46,042 nt of DNA. It comes from Flavilitoribacter nigricans DSM 23189 = NBRC 102662. Lineage in GTDB: Bacteria; Bacteroidota; Bacteroidia; Chitinophagales; Saprospiraceae. The DNA is taken from NCBI RefSeq assembly GCF_002646595.1, contig NZ_PDUD01000063.1, positions 1 to 46,042 of the forward strand. Reading direction: 5' to 3'. The notes under the pieces were generated by a model. The model was not told the origin of the DNA. It was given only the letters and a program-made list of their open reading frames with translations, and made no database searches. Of the stretch, positions 26,922 to 36,800 are shown one piece after another (position 1 is the stretch's first letter; the number at the start of each line of letters is the position of its first letter). The translations under genes were made by a program, and so were the position numbers.

Positions 26922-27146
26922 ATGACTGAAAATACCAGAGTAACCATTACTACCATTGGTTTTTTACTGGCCGGCGTCGGATTCCTGGCCCTTGTACTCA
27001 GTATCGTGGGTGTGAAACTATCCTACCTGGTCTGGCTGGACCGGATGGGTGCCCTGTTTGGTTTTGTGGCCAAGCTGGCCATGGTGATCATCGGGTTCAT
27101 CCTCGTATACGTGGGCAAAACGGATCTGGATCAGGAAGAAATCTGA
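26922..27146 (+). CDS. Small two-TM membrane protein
   Basis: A 74-residue protein with two clear hydrophobic helices (about residues 10-30 and 44-64) joined by a short loop, and an acidic C-terminus (DLDQEEI). The ATG at 26922 (MTENTRV) is preferred to upstream codons, because the open frame before it overlaps the divergent lyase gene and is not protein-like. The function is unknown. It is divergent from the HMG-CoA lyase gene, 105 bp apart. Confidence 0.65.
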   Translation: MTENTRVTITTIGFLLAGVGFLALVLSIVGVKLSYLVWLDRMGALFGFVAKLAMVIIGFILVYVGKTDLDQEEI

Positions 27147-27313
27147 CCGGTAAGGCCAGGTCGAAAACGGAACAGGCCGTCCCGCAGGCTGATCGCCCCT
27201 CTAAAAGCGGCGCGATTCTTGCTAATTTTACGAATATCCGGTTCCGGTCTGCACCAGGACAATTTTTATCGCCTGCTTCCGTCTAAATTGCATGAGCTGA
27301 TTTACACCTGATT

Positions 27314-27751
27314 ATGTTGCGTTTATACTTTCTACTGCTGTTGCCGCTGTATTACCTTTCCGCTTCCAACGGAGAACCGGAAAAAGGGGTCCTTTACCTG
27401 AAGGTCCGGAATGTGCAACACGCCCAGGGGACGATCTGGGTCGGTGTCTACGATTCGGAAGAAAATTTTCTCATCAAGGAAAAAGCCGTGCTGAAGGGAT
27501 ACGATGTAGACCACACCGGCACGGTGAACATCCCCGTCGATCACGTCAAATTCGGCCCCTGTGCCGTAGCCATCATGCACGATGTGAACGGCAACGGCAC
27601 CATGGATCGCAACTGGCTGGGCATTCCTACCGAACCTTATGCCTTTTCCAAAAAGCCGCGGTCCAAATGGCGCTTACCGCGTTTCCAGGAGGTCGTCTTT
27701 GATTTTGAACCGCAACACGACCACATTTCCGTAGAACTGGATCGCTGGTAA
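27314..27751 (+). CDS. DUF2141 secreted protein
   Basis: A 145-residue protein with a short signal peptide (residues 1-17, LLLLPLYYLSAS) and one DUF2141 domain. The signature runs HDVNGNGTMDRNWLGIPTE and ends in GFS-like YAFS, with Asp/Asn residues resembling a calcium loop. Members are small periplasmic or outer-membrane-associated beta proteins of unknown role, common in Bacteroidota. It is a single gene ending at a hairpin shared with the convergent giant surface-protein gene. Confidence 0.85.
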   Translation: MLRLYFLLLLPLYYLSASNGEPEKGVLYLKVRNVQHAQGTIWVGVYDSEENFLIKEKAVLKGYDVDHTGTVNIPVDHVKFGPCAVAIMHDVNGNGTMDRNWLGIPTEPYAFSKKPRSKWRLPRFQEVVFDFEPQHDHISVELDRW

Positions 27752-27756
27752 AATAG

Positions 27757-27790
27757 CTGCTGCGATACCTTGTTAAAAGTATCGCAGCAG
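27757..27790. terminator. Bidirectional terminator between DUF2141 and surface-protein genes
   Basis: A perfect 12-bp stem (CTGCTGCGATAC 27757-27768, complement 27779-27790) with a 10-nt loop lies between convergent stop codons. It is flanked by U-rich sequence on both strands (AATTTTGC on plus, TATTTTA on minus). Confidence 0.7.
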
Positions 27791-27812
27791 ATCCGAATTT
27801 TGCATTATTTTG

Positions 27813-30800
27813 TTAGTCCAGCACGATCATTTTACGGGTGGCCGTAAAATTACCGCTCGTCAGGGTGTAATACAGAACGCCGCTACCTCCCAATTCGTTT
27901 CGATCGAGGCTCAATCGGTGATGACCAGGTCCAAAGTCTCCGCCCATGGTCTTAAGTAAGCGGCCGGAGGCATCACGGATCTGTAACTGAATACCGGCCG
28001 CTTCCGGCAGGTAGAACCCGATCTGGGAAGTTCCGCGAAAAGGGTTCGGGAAATTCTGTTCCAGCCGAACGGAGGTCGGTACCGATGAGGTAACAAATTC
28101 CAGCGCCAGCGGCCGCAGCGTTCCCTCCCGATCGTAGGCCTCTGCCCGCGTCAGACGGGAGGAAAGAAGCAATACCTCACTGATCTGAACTTCCTGACGT
28201 GCCCTCACCAATAAGGTAAACAGGGGTTCGTCCGGTTCTTCCAACTCGGCACCGTACCAGCTGAAGGTCAGCGTACCTTCCGGCAAACGGTTTAACCCAA
28301 AGTGCTCTCTTTCCATAATCCCCGGCTCGATGCCCAGGATCTCTATCCGTTCATCGGTCCATTGCAGGGTACCCTGAAAACCCTGGTACGCAGCCAGATC
28401 ATCCGCCCGTACGGGGATGCGTTCCGTTTGATTGGGCTGCAATAAACTTGCTGCCACGGTAAGCTGCAAGGCGGCACCGGTCCCGCGTGATGTCGCCGCC
28501 AGCGCATCGGTAATGACACTACCATTCAGGTCTCCGATCTTGATCCCTACAAATTCCTGGTCTCCCCTGTCTCCCTGCAGGTCGTTGATGTGAGCCACTT
28601 CCGGGAAGGGCACCTGCCAGGGATCCCCCGGTAACGGAAAGCGATAAGCCGTCGGTACAAAACGCCAACTGGTGTTGTTCCCGAACTCCAGATCGATGTT
28701 CAGGATCAATCGCCGGAGTGCGATAGCATCGAGAGAAGTGATACTGCCGGAATTGTTGACATCTGCCGCGATCATCTGGTATGGGCTCTCCAAACCCTGG
28801 GTGCCCAGAATATGTTTGCTCATCAGGATGAGGTCGAAGGTAGAAACGCCATTCAGCGGGTCCGTATCCAGTTGCGGCGTAATGGAATAGTCATAGCCTT
28901 CCGCGAGTTCTCCGAAACGGTAATGGCCGGTCCCATCGGTTTGGCGTTCGGCGGAGGTGTTGCCGCTGATATGAACCGCTACACCGGGTACCGAGACCGC
29001 TGTTTCCGTGCGGATCGTGCCCGCAATAGCGCCCTGGCTACCGTCACATTGCACCAGATTATCCTGCACCATAAGGTAAGTTTCGCACAGATCGGCGTTG
29101 CCGGCTGCATCGTACGCCCAGATCTGGATCAGTTGGGTGGGGGCATCGCCGCAAACGAGAGTCAGTGACGTTTGCGAGGGGTCCGGACTTTCCGTCAGCG
29201 AGCGATTGATCGAATAGCTAACCGGGCCGGAACAATCGGATACCGGGCTGGCAATGAAATCCGAAGCCCAGATGGTGACCGCCCCATTATCCGCCACTCC
29301 GTCGCCGTCGATATCTTCTTCCGGAATTACCGGCATCAGATCCACGGCCAGACCGTTCAGACAGATCGGGCCCGGTGCCTTGCAATCCACTACCGAGAAG
29401 AGAATTTCCTGACCGGACCGGTTCCCACAGCCGTCGCTAACGGTTATCAGTAGTCGGTGATCACCCAGCGGGAAAGTGCCGCTCAGGGTATAATCCGGAT
29501 ACTGGCCGCTAAGCTGATCGCTGAGGTCTCCATCGAGCTCGCCGTCGGCAAATGCATCCAGTTCTACCTGGATCGTTAGGTCTTCGGGGGTGCAGTTTTC
29601 TGCTACCCGGAAGTCGATAAGGACGTCAGCCGGGCACCCCTGATCTTCATTTCCGGAAAACGAACAGAAGGGATCGGGAATTTCATACGTAATTACCGGA
29701 TCGGTCGTATCGTATACTTTGATCACCTGGGTGTATTGCCAGTAACCCGTGGAGGCGATATCGCAATTGGCCGTTCCCCGGGCGGGATAGTCATCACTAT
29801 CGTGCTCTTCGTTCTCCGTCAGCGGGCTCAGTTCTTTCCAAAAGCCGGCGGGGTTCGTTGTGTAATCACACGCCTCGCCTTTGGTGCCTGCCGCCGGAAC
29901 GGTATTGAATGGATCGGCATCCCGATCGTACCATACGTGCTGGTAAACAGATGCATCGGTACCCGCGTAAGGATCGGAACAGGGATCCGGATCCGCCTGA
30001 GTACGGACAATGACGAAAACGCTTTCGTCACCGGGACGGCCGTCGCAGTCTTCGTCCCGGCTCACCACTACGGGATCCGCCTGGCCGTCGTATTCACACC
30101 AGTTGATCACCGAATAGGTCCGGAATATTTTGTAGCATTCGTCCCCGGAAGCAGCAAAGCGATCTTCCTGCACGCTGATGGCCAGCAGATCGCAGGCACC
30201 TTCGCTGGTCATAATGGTATCCACTACGGGTACTCCGCAATCGGCAGCGGCATCCGCCGGGAATTTGATCCAGTAATCGTGGACCTGCCGGATCTCTACC
30301 CGTTGTTCACAGATGTCGGAGCTGATGCCCTTGGCATCCGTCACCCGAAACCGGCGTACGAAACTTCCTGCCCCGCAATCGGTCAGGCCGTCCGTCTGGG
30401 CCTCCAGTTCTTCCACCTGCCAGCCGGGGCAATTGTCCTGTCCGGACGCCGCACCGAAGAGCGAAGCCATCTGGAGTTCATTCTGCGGATCGAAGTCGAA
30501 AGGCAGGGCATTACAATCCGTAGTGACCGGCAGCGGCGGCACACACCCGGGAGCCACTTTATCTTCGATCAGGACATCGAGCCAGCAGACATTGTAATTA
30601 TCCGTAGCCACGTATTTTTCTCCGTCGAAGCAATTTTCCGATTCGATGGAGTCGCCGGCCCAGCCGTTGCCGTTGGCGTCGTCCCAAACCCGCATTTCAA
30701 TACGAACGTTCTCGTTCATATCGCAACAGGAGAAATCGACGTATGCTTCCCAGGGCGTATAGTAAAAGTATTCACCGGGCACGCCGAACGCATCGGTATC

Positions 30801-33029
30801 GCCAAATTCGGCGCTCAGCCGAACTTCATCATTCAGCACGATCCCGTTTCCGTCCAGGTCAAAATTGTCCAGACATTCGTATTGCTCAATATCCAGGATC
30901 CGCCGGCGCACTTCGACCCGGATCGTTCCGCAATTATCGTTGCTGCCTTCATCAATATCCGCTGCGGTCACCCGGGCGGTTCCCGCTCCACCGATACTGA
31001 TGTGGAGGTCGTCATTACAAACTGCGATCGGGGCCACACGGTCTTCTACGTAGAACGGACAGTAAACCACCGTCCGGTTCCCGCATTCGTCCGTCACCGT
31101 ATACCGAAAATTATAACAACCTACGGCCAGGCCACTGATATAACGATCCGCCCCGGGCGATACGGTCGCGAGCACGCTTTCGTCCTGCAGGACTTCCGTC
31201 AGTACCTCCCAGTTCGAACAGGCATCCGAAACCAGGGGCAGCGGTGCCGAAAAGGCGGCGGTGCAATCGTAGGGACCGGTGGAGAACGTCAGGATATCCG
31301 GCTGACCGTCCTGATCGTAATCCGGTTCAACGCAGCTGACCTCGGGCCCCTGCTTATCTACCACTTTGATCACCTGATCGTATTCGGATAGCTGTGATCC
31401 GCTTTCCGCGCACCAGTCCAGGATCTGCCAGTGCCGGAATATTTTGTAGGTACCTCCACAGGCTTCCACCGGCTCACTGTCCTGGTAACTGGCGCCCAGG
31501 TTACAGAAGGTCGAAGCCAGGGCATAGGTACCCATTCCGGAAGTGACTTCGGGATAACCGGTGACCTCCGGATGGGGATGGCCGTTGGCATCCAGTGCGA
31601 AATCGTCGGTACAGGCCAGTTCGGCATCATCCGGCACGGAAACATCCGCTAGATGCGGCACCGTGAAGTGCAGGGTTTGAATGCAGGACTCCGACTGGGT
31701 TTCCCCGTTGATCCGGGCCTCGACCCAAAAGGTACGTTCGATCGTCCGGTCTTCACAATCTCCGCCATCCAGCAGTTCGTCCGAAACGTAGATGGTCAAT
31801 TCCCCGCAATTGTCAAAAGCCGAAGCGTAGCCGGTCCAGTCCAGGATCGTCTTCAAAGGCTCCGATGCCTCCACTACGGTCCCGAACTCCCCTACTTTGT
31901 AGCTGTGTACGCCTTCGAGTAGGAGCAGATCAATATCCTCACAAAAAAGCGGTTTGCCGTCAACGGCTGAATGAGGTTTCCAGCAGGCCAGTCCCGGCAA
32001 GGTATTGTCTTCCAGGTAGACTTCTCCCCAGGAAGTGCTGCAGGCATTATTCACCGTCCGGATGGAGTAACTGAATTTGCCGTTTACAATGGATTTGCCG
32101 TCCACACAGGCTTCGAGCAGGTCCTCCCCTACTCCGGGTACCGAAATGCGGTAAAAGCCGCCCAGCGGGAAAGCATCCGTCCCGCACTGATCGGCCGACC
32201 CGGTGATGAGTTCCTCCGGTTCCAGACAAACACCGCAAAGGATATTGGCGGATATATTCACCTGGCCGGGTACCACCAGCGGTTGTACCTGTTGCCAGCA
32301 ATCCACGAAGATCGTTGGATCATCGGGATCATCGTAGGAACCGTCAAAACTCCAGGTCCCCGAACTCAGATCGTTTACCATGCTTGGTCCTCCGGCCTGC
32401 TGGTAGTAGCCATGACTTTCGGCTACGCCGGCCACGCCGGCCTGGAAGCTGATCGTGGCGGCAGCCTCCGGGCTGAGTTGACCGGGATCGATCGTAACCG
32501 CCAGACGAACGCAAAAGCTTTCTCCGGGGTACAAAGTACCATCGGTGTTGAGTAATTCGGTTTCCGTCCGACCGTTGTAATCGGGCCGGATAGCGGGCAA
32601 TCGTTCGGCAGTGGGTGGGTTCCCCAGTTTGGTGAGATCGTAACCCATCGAAGTGATCACCTGCGGCGGGCCGTCCAGGTCGATCAGCGCCTCTCCCAAT
32701 GCCGCTTCCAGGTCCAGTTGGGCCCGCAGCGCCGTTAGTTGGGCGCCGTAGGCTCCGTCCTCACCGGGAATATACCCGGTATTGGCTACGCAGAGGTCCA
32801 GTATGAGGTTGAACTGTCCGCATGCCTGCGGATCCGGAGCGAAATCGACACCGGATACGTTTAGCAGCGCTTCCAGGTTGGGTGCCGGGTCCTGCCCGGC
32901 CAGGCGGGCGGCGAAAGTTGTACTCCCGAAAATGAAGATCAGGAAAAACAGGAACGATCTGGAGGCTATACGTGGAATATGGGTGTGCCCGGCCAGCCTC
33001 CGGCCGGTGTGTTCATTGTGTTTGTTCAT
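27813..33029 (-). CDS. Giant surface protein A: Cys-rich stalk, dockerin-like, cohesin-like, T9SS type A CTD
   Basis: 1738 residues. A long basic leader ends in a hydrophobic signal core (about 25-42). A region unique to this paralog covers about 48-260. A long stalk rich in Cys and Asp follows, built of modules shared with the two genes upstream (for example DIDEGSNDNCG, FSCCDMNENVRIE, CYKIFRTYSVINWCEYDG, TGYWQYTQVIKVYD). Near 1330-1385 is a CNA-B/carboxypeptidase-regulatory-like beta domain. The dockerin-type-I-like pair is at about 1388-1450, a cohesin-like sandwich at about 1520-1648, and a type A CTD from about 1660 (FPNPFRGTSQIGFYLPEA to the ATRKMIVLD end). It is probably exported by T9SS and attached to the cell surface. 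Many DxDxDG-like loops suggest calcium binding. The cohesin assignment rests on pattern only. Confidence 0.87.
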   Translation of the reverse strand: MNKHNEHTGRRLAGHTHIPRIASRSFLFFLIFIFGSTTFAARLAGQDPAPNLEALLNVSGVDFAPDPQACGQFNLILDLCVANTGYIPGEDGAYGAQLTALRAQLDLEAALGEALIDLDGPPQVITSMGYDLTKLGNPPTAERLPAIRPDYNGRTETELLNTDGTLYPGESFCVRLAVTIDPGQLSPEAAATISFQAGVAGVAESHGYYQQAGGPSMVNDLSSGTWSFDGSYDDPDDPTIFVDCWQQVQPLVVPGQVNISANILCGVCLEPEELITGSADQCGTDAFPLGGFYRISVPGVGEDLLEACVDGKSIVNGKFSYSIRTVNNACSTSWGEVYLEDNTLPGLACWKPHSAVDGKPLFCEDIDLLLLEGVHSYKVGEFGTVVEASEPLKTILDWTGYASAFDNCGELTIYVSDELLDGGDCEDRTIERTFWVEARINGETQSESCIQTLHFTVPHLADVSVPDDAELACTDDFALDANGHPHPEVTGYPEVTSGMGTYALASTFCNLGASYQDSEPVEACGGTYKIFRHWQILDWCAESGSQLSEYDQVIKVVDKQGPEVSCVEPDYDQDGQPDILTFSTGPYDCTAAFSAPLPLVSDACSNWEVLTEVLQDESVLATVSPGADRYISGLAVGCYNFRYTVTDECGNRTVVYCPFYVEDRVAPIAVCNDDLHISIGGAGTARVTAADIDEGSNDNCGTIRVEVRRRILDIEQYECLDNFDLDGNGIVLNDEVRLSAEFGDTDAFGVPGEYFYYTPWEAYVDFSCCDMNENVRIEMRVWDDANGNGWAGDSIESENCFDGEKYVATDNYNVCWLDVLIEDKVAPGCVPPLPVTTDCNALPFDFDPQNELQMASLFGAASGQDNCPGWQVEELEAQTDGLTDCGAGSFVRRFRVTDAKGISSDICEQRVEIRQVHDYWIKFPADAAADCGVPVVDTIMTSEGACDLLAISVQEDRFAASGDECYKIFRTYSVINWCEYDGQADPVVVSRDEDCDGRPGDESVFVIVRTQADPDPCSDPYAGTDASVYQHVWYDRDADPFNTVPAAGTKGEACDYTTNPAGFWKELSPLTENEEHDSDDYPARGTANCDIASTGYWQYTQVIKVYDTTDPVITYEIPDPFCSFSGNEDQGCPADVLIDFRVAENCTPEDLTIQVELDAFADGELDGDLSDQLSGQYPDYTLSGTFPLGDHRLLITVSDGCGNRSGQEILFSVVDCKAPGPICLNGLAVDLMPVIPEEDIDGDGVADNGAVTIWASDFIASPVSDCSGPVSYSINRSLTESPDPSQTSLTLVCGDAPTQLIQIWAYDAAGNADLCETYLMVQDNLVQCDGSQGAIAGTIRTETAVSVPGVAVHISGNTSAERQTDGTGHYRFGELAEGYDYSITPQLDTDPLNGVSTFDLILMSKHILGTQGLESPYQMIAADVNNSGSITSLDAIALRRLILNIDLEFGNNTSWRFVPTAYRFPLPGDPWQVPFPEVAHINDLQGDRGDQEFVGIKIGDLNGSVITDALAATSRGTGAALQLTVAASLLQPNQTERIPVRADDLAAYQGFQGTLQWTDERIEILGIEPGIMEREHFGLNRLPEGTLTFSWYGAELEEPDEPLFTLLVRARQEVQISEVLLLSSRLTRAEAYDREGTLRPLALEFVTSSVPTSVRLEQNFPNPFRGTSQIGFYLPEAAGIQLQIRDASGRLLKTMGGDFGPGHHRLSLDRNELGGSGVLYYTLTSGNFTATRKMIVLD

Positions 33030-33676
33030 AAGGTGTAAAATTGTTTATGGTCGTCTTTGTGTGTTGTTCTCTCTTTGAAACTGTTTTAAAAGTCTGTTTA
33101 GGAATTATTAATCGGACTGCAAACGCCACTAAGAAAAAATCCCAAACACCCCCTAATTTTTTACCGGGGAATTAGTGAATCATCCAATCCAACGTACGCA
33201 GCAACGGGAACGGTTATGGGTTCAACCGTCCCGGCCAGGTACCGAATGATTGGGTCACATAAATGGGGAGTTTAAAGATGAGGGATCGGCCTGGACACAG
33301 CTCGTACACGTACGAAGCCGGATGCAAGCGATCCGCCCGAATCTCGTGATCAGGTTTTTATCCGGCCCGCAGCCGGATGAGGTTATTATGTAAGGGAACC
33401 GGATAAACGGGTTTTCCCGCAGATCCACAGATAAGAGCTAAACGGAATACCGCATCGTGAGCAACTACCACAATGGCAATTCACCCGGGCGTTCCAATGC
33501 CAATTTGAAAAATGTGTAAGGGAATAAATCTACCTGGAATTTAATTTAAACCAAGAAGGATCAGCCATTCGGTAACGAACGGGCGCTGTACATCGGTTCT
33601 ATGGTAGATTTAGAATAAAGTGGTTAGTTTCTTACCGCAGCAGAGGGGAATTATGCGGTAATCATCTCTTCTGAAG

Positions 33677-33684
33677 CAAATGTA
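33677..33684 (-). promoter_or_regulatory. Candidate -7 box of surface protein A
   Basis: The minus strand reads TACATTTG, an exact TAnnTTTG match. It is identical to the box found upstream of surface protein C. Both are followed within 20 bp by GAGATGATT. The implied leader is about 640 nt. Confidence 0.35.
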
Positions 33685-33741
33685 GATAAAAATACCTGTT
33701 CCGGGAAATTTCCTCTTCGGAAAATTGCCCTCTAATGCAAG

Positions 33742-33775
33742 CGGAGCGAATTTCACACTGGAAATCCGCTCCGCC
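33742..33775 (-). terminator. Putative terminator of surface protein B
   Basis: A 14-bp stem with one mismatch (33742-33755 with 33762-33775) and a 6-nt loop lies 31 bp past the stop codon of gene B on the minus strand. The following sequence is only moderately U-rich. Confidence 0.5.
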
Positions 33776-33806
33776 GGCTTTATAAAGATCTGTCTTTAAT
33801 TGCAGT

Positions 33807-36800
33807 TTATTCGATGATGATCATCTTCTTAGTAGCGGTAAAGGTGCCGCTTGTCAGCGTATAGTACAGGACACCGGAGCTGGCCAGGTCACTGCGTCGG
33901 ATATTGAACTGGTGGTTACCACGGGCAAAATCACCACGGATCAGCTTGATCATTCTACCGCTGGCATCGTGGATAGTCAGACTAACCGATGCCGCTTCCG
34001 GCAGATAGAATCCGATCTGGGAATCTTCAAAGAACGGGTTCGGACGGTTCTGATACAGTTCGATACCCGCCGCCTGCGCTTCCGCGCCGAAGCTGAGATT
34101 GAGGTCCAGCAGTTCGTCATTATTGTTGTAGGCTTCCGCTACCGTCTGGCGGCTGGAGAGGCGAATGACCTCGCTCAGCGGCGCCTCCGTGCGGGACCGC
34201 AGGATCAGCGTAAAGAGTATCTCCTCACCGGAAGTCTGTAGGTCTCCGATGCGGTGCCAGCTCGTGGTGATGAACCCTTCGTCGATCAGGCGGAGTCCGA
34301 AATTATCCATAGTCAGTACACCCGCTTCGATATCGATCAGTTCTACAGCACCCTGTTCCAAATTGATCGTTCCCTGGAAGCCCTGGATATCGGCGAGGTC
34401 CTTAGCCCGGAAATCCACGCGGTAAGTACCGCCGGCCTGTAGTTGCTGTTCGTCCAGATCCAGCGCAAAGGCCCCCTGGATATTTCTCGGATTGCCTTGG
34501 GCCACGTTGCCGATGGCGCTGCTGTTCAGGTCACCGATCTTGATCGCTACAAAACTGCGGTCGGTAACCGTTCCCTGCAGGTTGTTGATGTTCAACACTT
34601 CGGGGAAAGGAGCGCTCCACGGGTTGCTCGCATTCGGGAAATCAAAACGTCTCGGAATGAATCGCCAACTGGAATTGTTGGAGAATTTCGTATCGATGTT
34701 CAGTACCAGGCGACGCAGGGAGATGGCATCCATCGAAGTGATCGTACCGGAGTTGTTCACGTCGGCAGCGATCATTTTGTACGGACTGTCCAGCAACTGG
34801 GTGCCCAGAATATGCTTGCTCATCAGTACGAGGTCAAAAGTAGATACCCCGTTCAGCGGATTTTCATTTTTATGAGCGATCAGCGAGTAGTCGAACCCTT
34901 CTTCCAGGCCTTCGATGGTGTAGCGACCTTCCACATCGGTCATCGCGCCCATCAGTTCCTGTCCACTTACACTTACTTCCACATCCTGCACGGCTACTGA
35001 GCTTTCCAGCGCAACTACCCCGGCTACGGCACCGCCGCCGGTGAGTCCGTTACACTGAACCATATTATCCTGAACCAGCAGGTAGGTTTCACAGAGGTCG
35101 GAATTACCGGCTGCGTCGTAAGCCCAGATCTGGATCAGCGTATTGGGCGGATCGCTACAGGTCAGGGTCAGAGCAGTTTTGGAAGGATCGGGCGTTTCAC
35201 CGATAGAGCGGTTGATGGAATAAGTCACTTCACCGGAGCAGTCGTAAGCCGGGCTGGCCACAAAGTCGCTGGCCCAGATCGTCATGGCTCCGTCGTCGAT
35301 CACACCGTCGCCGTTTACGTCTTCTGCGGGGATGACCGGCATCAGTTCGATCGCCAGACCGTTCAGACAGGTCGGTACCGGTGCTTTGCAGTCTGCAACT
35401 TCGAAAGGAATGTTGATGCCTACCTGATTGCCGCAACCGTCATCTACGGAAACTCCGAGGGAGTGCGTACCCAGCGGGAAGGTTCCCGTTACGCTGTAGT
35501 TCGGATAGGTACCGCTCAGCAGATCGGTGATCTCTTCGTCGATCACACCGTCGGCATCGGCATCCAGGAACAATTTGATCGTCAGATCATCCGGTGTACA
35601 GTTCTCATCAACACTGAAGTTGATGGTTACTTCCGCCGGGCAACCGTTGTCAAAATCGCTGGAGTAAGAACAGAACGGATCCATTTCATCCCAGCTCACG
35701 ATCGGGTTGACCGTATCGTATACCTTGATCACCTGGGTGTACTGCCAGTAACCCACGGAAGCCATAGTTTCACAGTGGTCACCGTAGTATCCTTCGGGAT
35801 AGTTGTCCGTATCTTTATCTTTAGGTTCGTTTTCGGTAATCGGAATAACCTCTTTCCAAAATCCGAACGGATTGGTCTCATAGTCACAATCTTCGCCTTT
35901 CGTACCGGCCATTGGCAGCAGATTGAAAGGATCGGAATCCCGATCGTACCATACGTGCTGGTAAGATTCAGCCGGCTCTCCGCCGTAGTAATCAGCACAG
36001 GGATCGGTATCTTTACGGGTTTTTACGATCACGTATACATCCTCATCACCGGGGTAACCGTCGCAATCTTCGTCGCGGTTGACTACCACAGGACCGGATT
36101 CGCCGTCGTACTCACACCAGTTGATCACGGAGTACGTACGGAAGATCTTATAACACTCATCTCCGGAAGCGGAGAAGAACTCATCTTTCACGCTAATCGC
36201 CAGCAGATCACAGGCATCTTCTTTGACCATTACGGTATCCGGGGTCGGCGTACCGCATTCTGCCTGCGCATCGGCGGGGAATTTGATCCAGTAATCGTGG
36301 ATCTGGTGGATGGTGATCACCTGCTCGCAGGTAGCGGATTTGATGCCCTTGGCGTCCGTCACTTCAAAACGACGTACGAAAGAGCCGGCACCGCAGTCAT
36401 TGATATTATCGGTGACCGGGTCCAGTTCAGTTACCGTCCAGTCCGGGCAGTTGTCGCTTCCTTCGGCCGCACCGAACAGTTCGGTCATCTGGTCCGCATC
36501 GGTCGGATCGAAATCGAAAGGCAGTGCATTGCAGTCTATCTCTGCGGGCAGCGGCGGAACACAAACGGGTTCTACCTTATCCTCGATCAGTACATCCAAC
36601 CAGCATACATTGTAATTATCGGTCACCAGGCTGGTCTCTTCGTAGTTGAAGCAAAGGTCCACTTCGTCGGTATCACCCGGGTAGCCGTTGCCGTTGCGAT
36701 CATCCCACACCCGCAGTTCAATGCGGACGTTCTCGTTCATATCGCAGCAGGAGAATTCTACGTATTCTTCCCAGGGCGTGTAGTAGAAAAATTCACCGGG

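Larger units (their letters stand above)
33030..33806. other. Intergenic region between surface proteins A and B
   Basis: 777 bp without a supported gene. It holds the putative terminator of gene B (33742-33775) and a candidate -7 box for gene A (33677-33684). The rest would be a leader of about 640 nt, with a small hairpin ATCCGGC/GCCGGAT at 33360-33378. Confidence 0.45.
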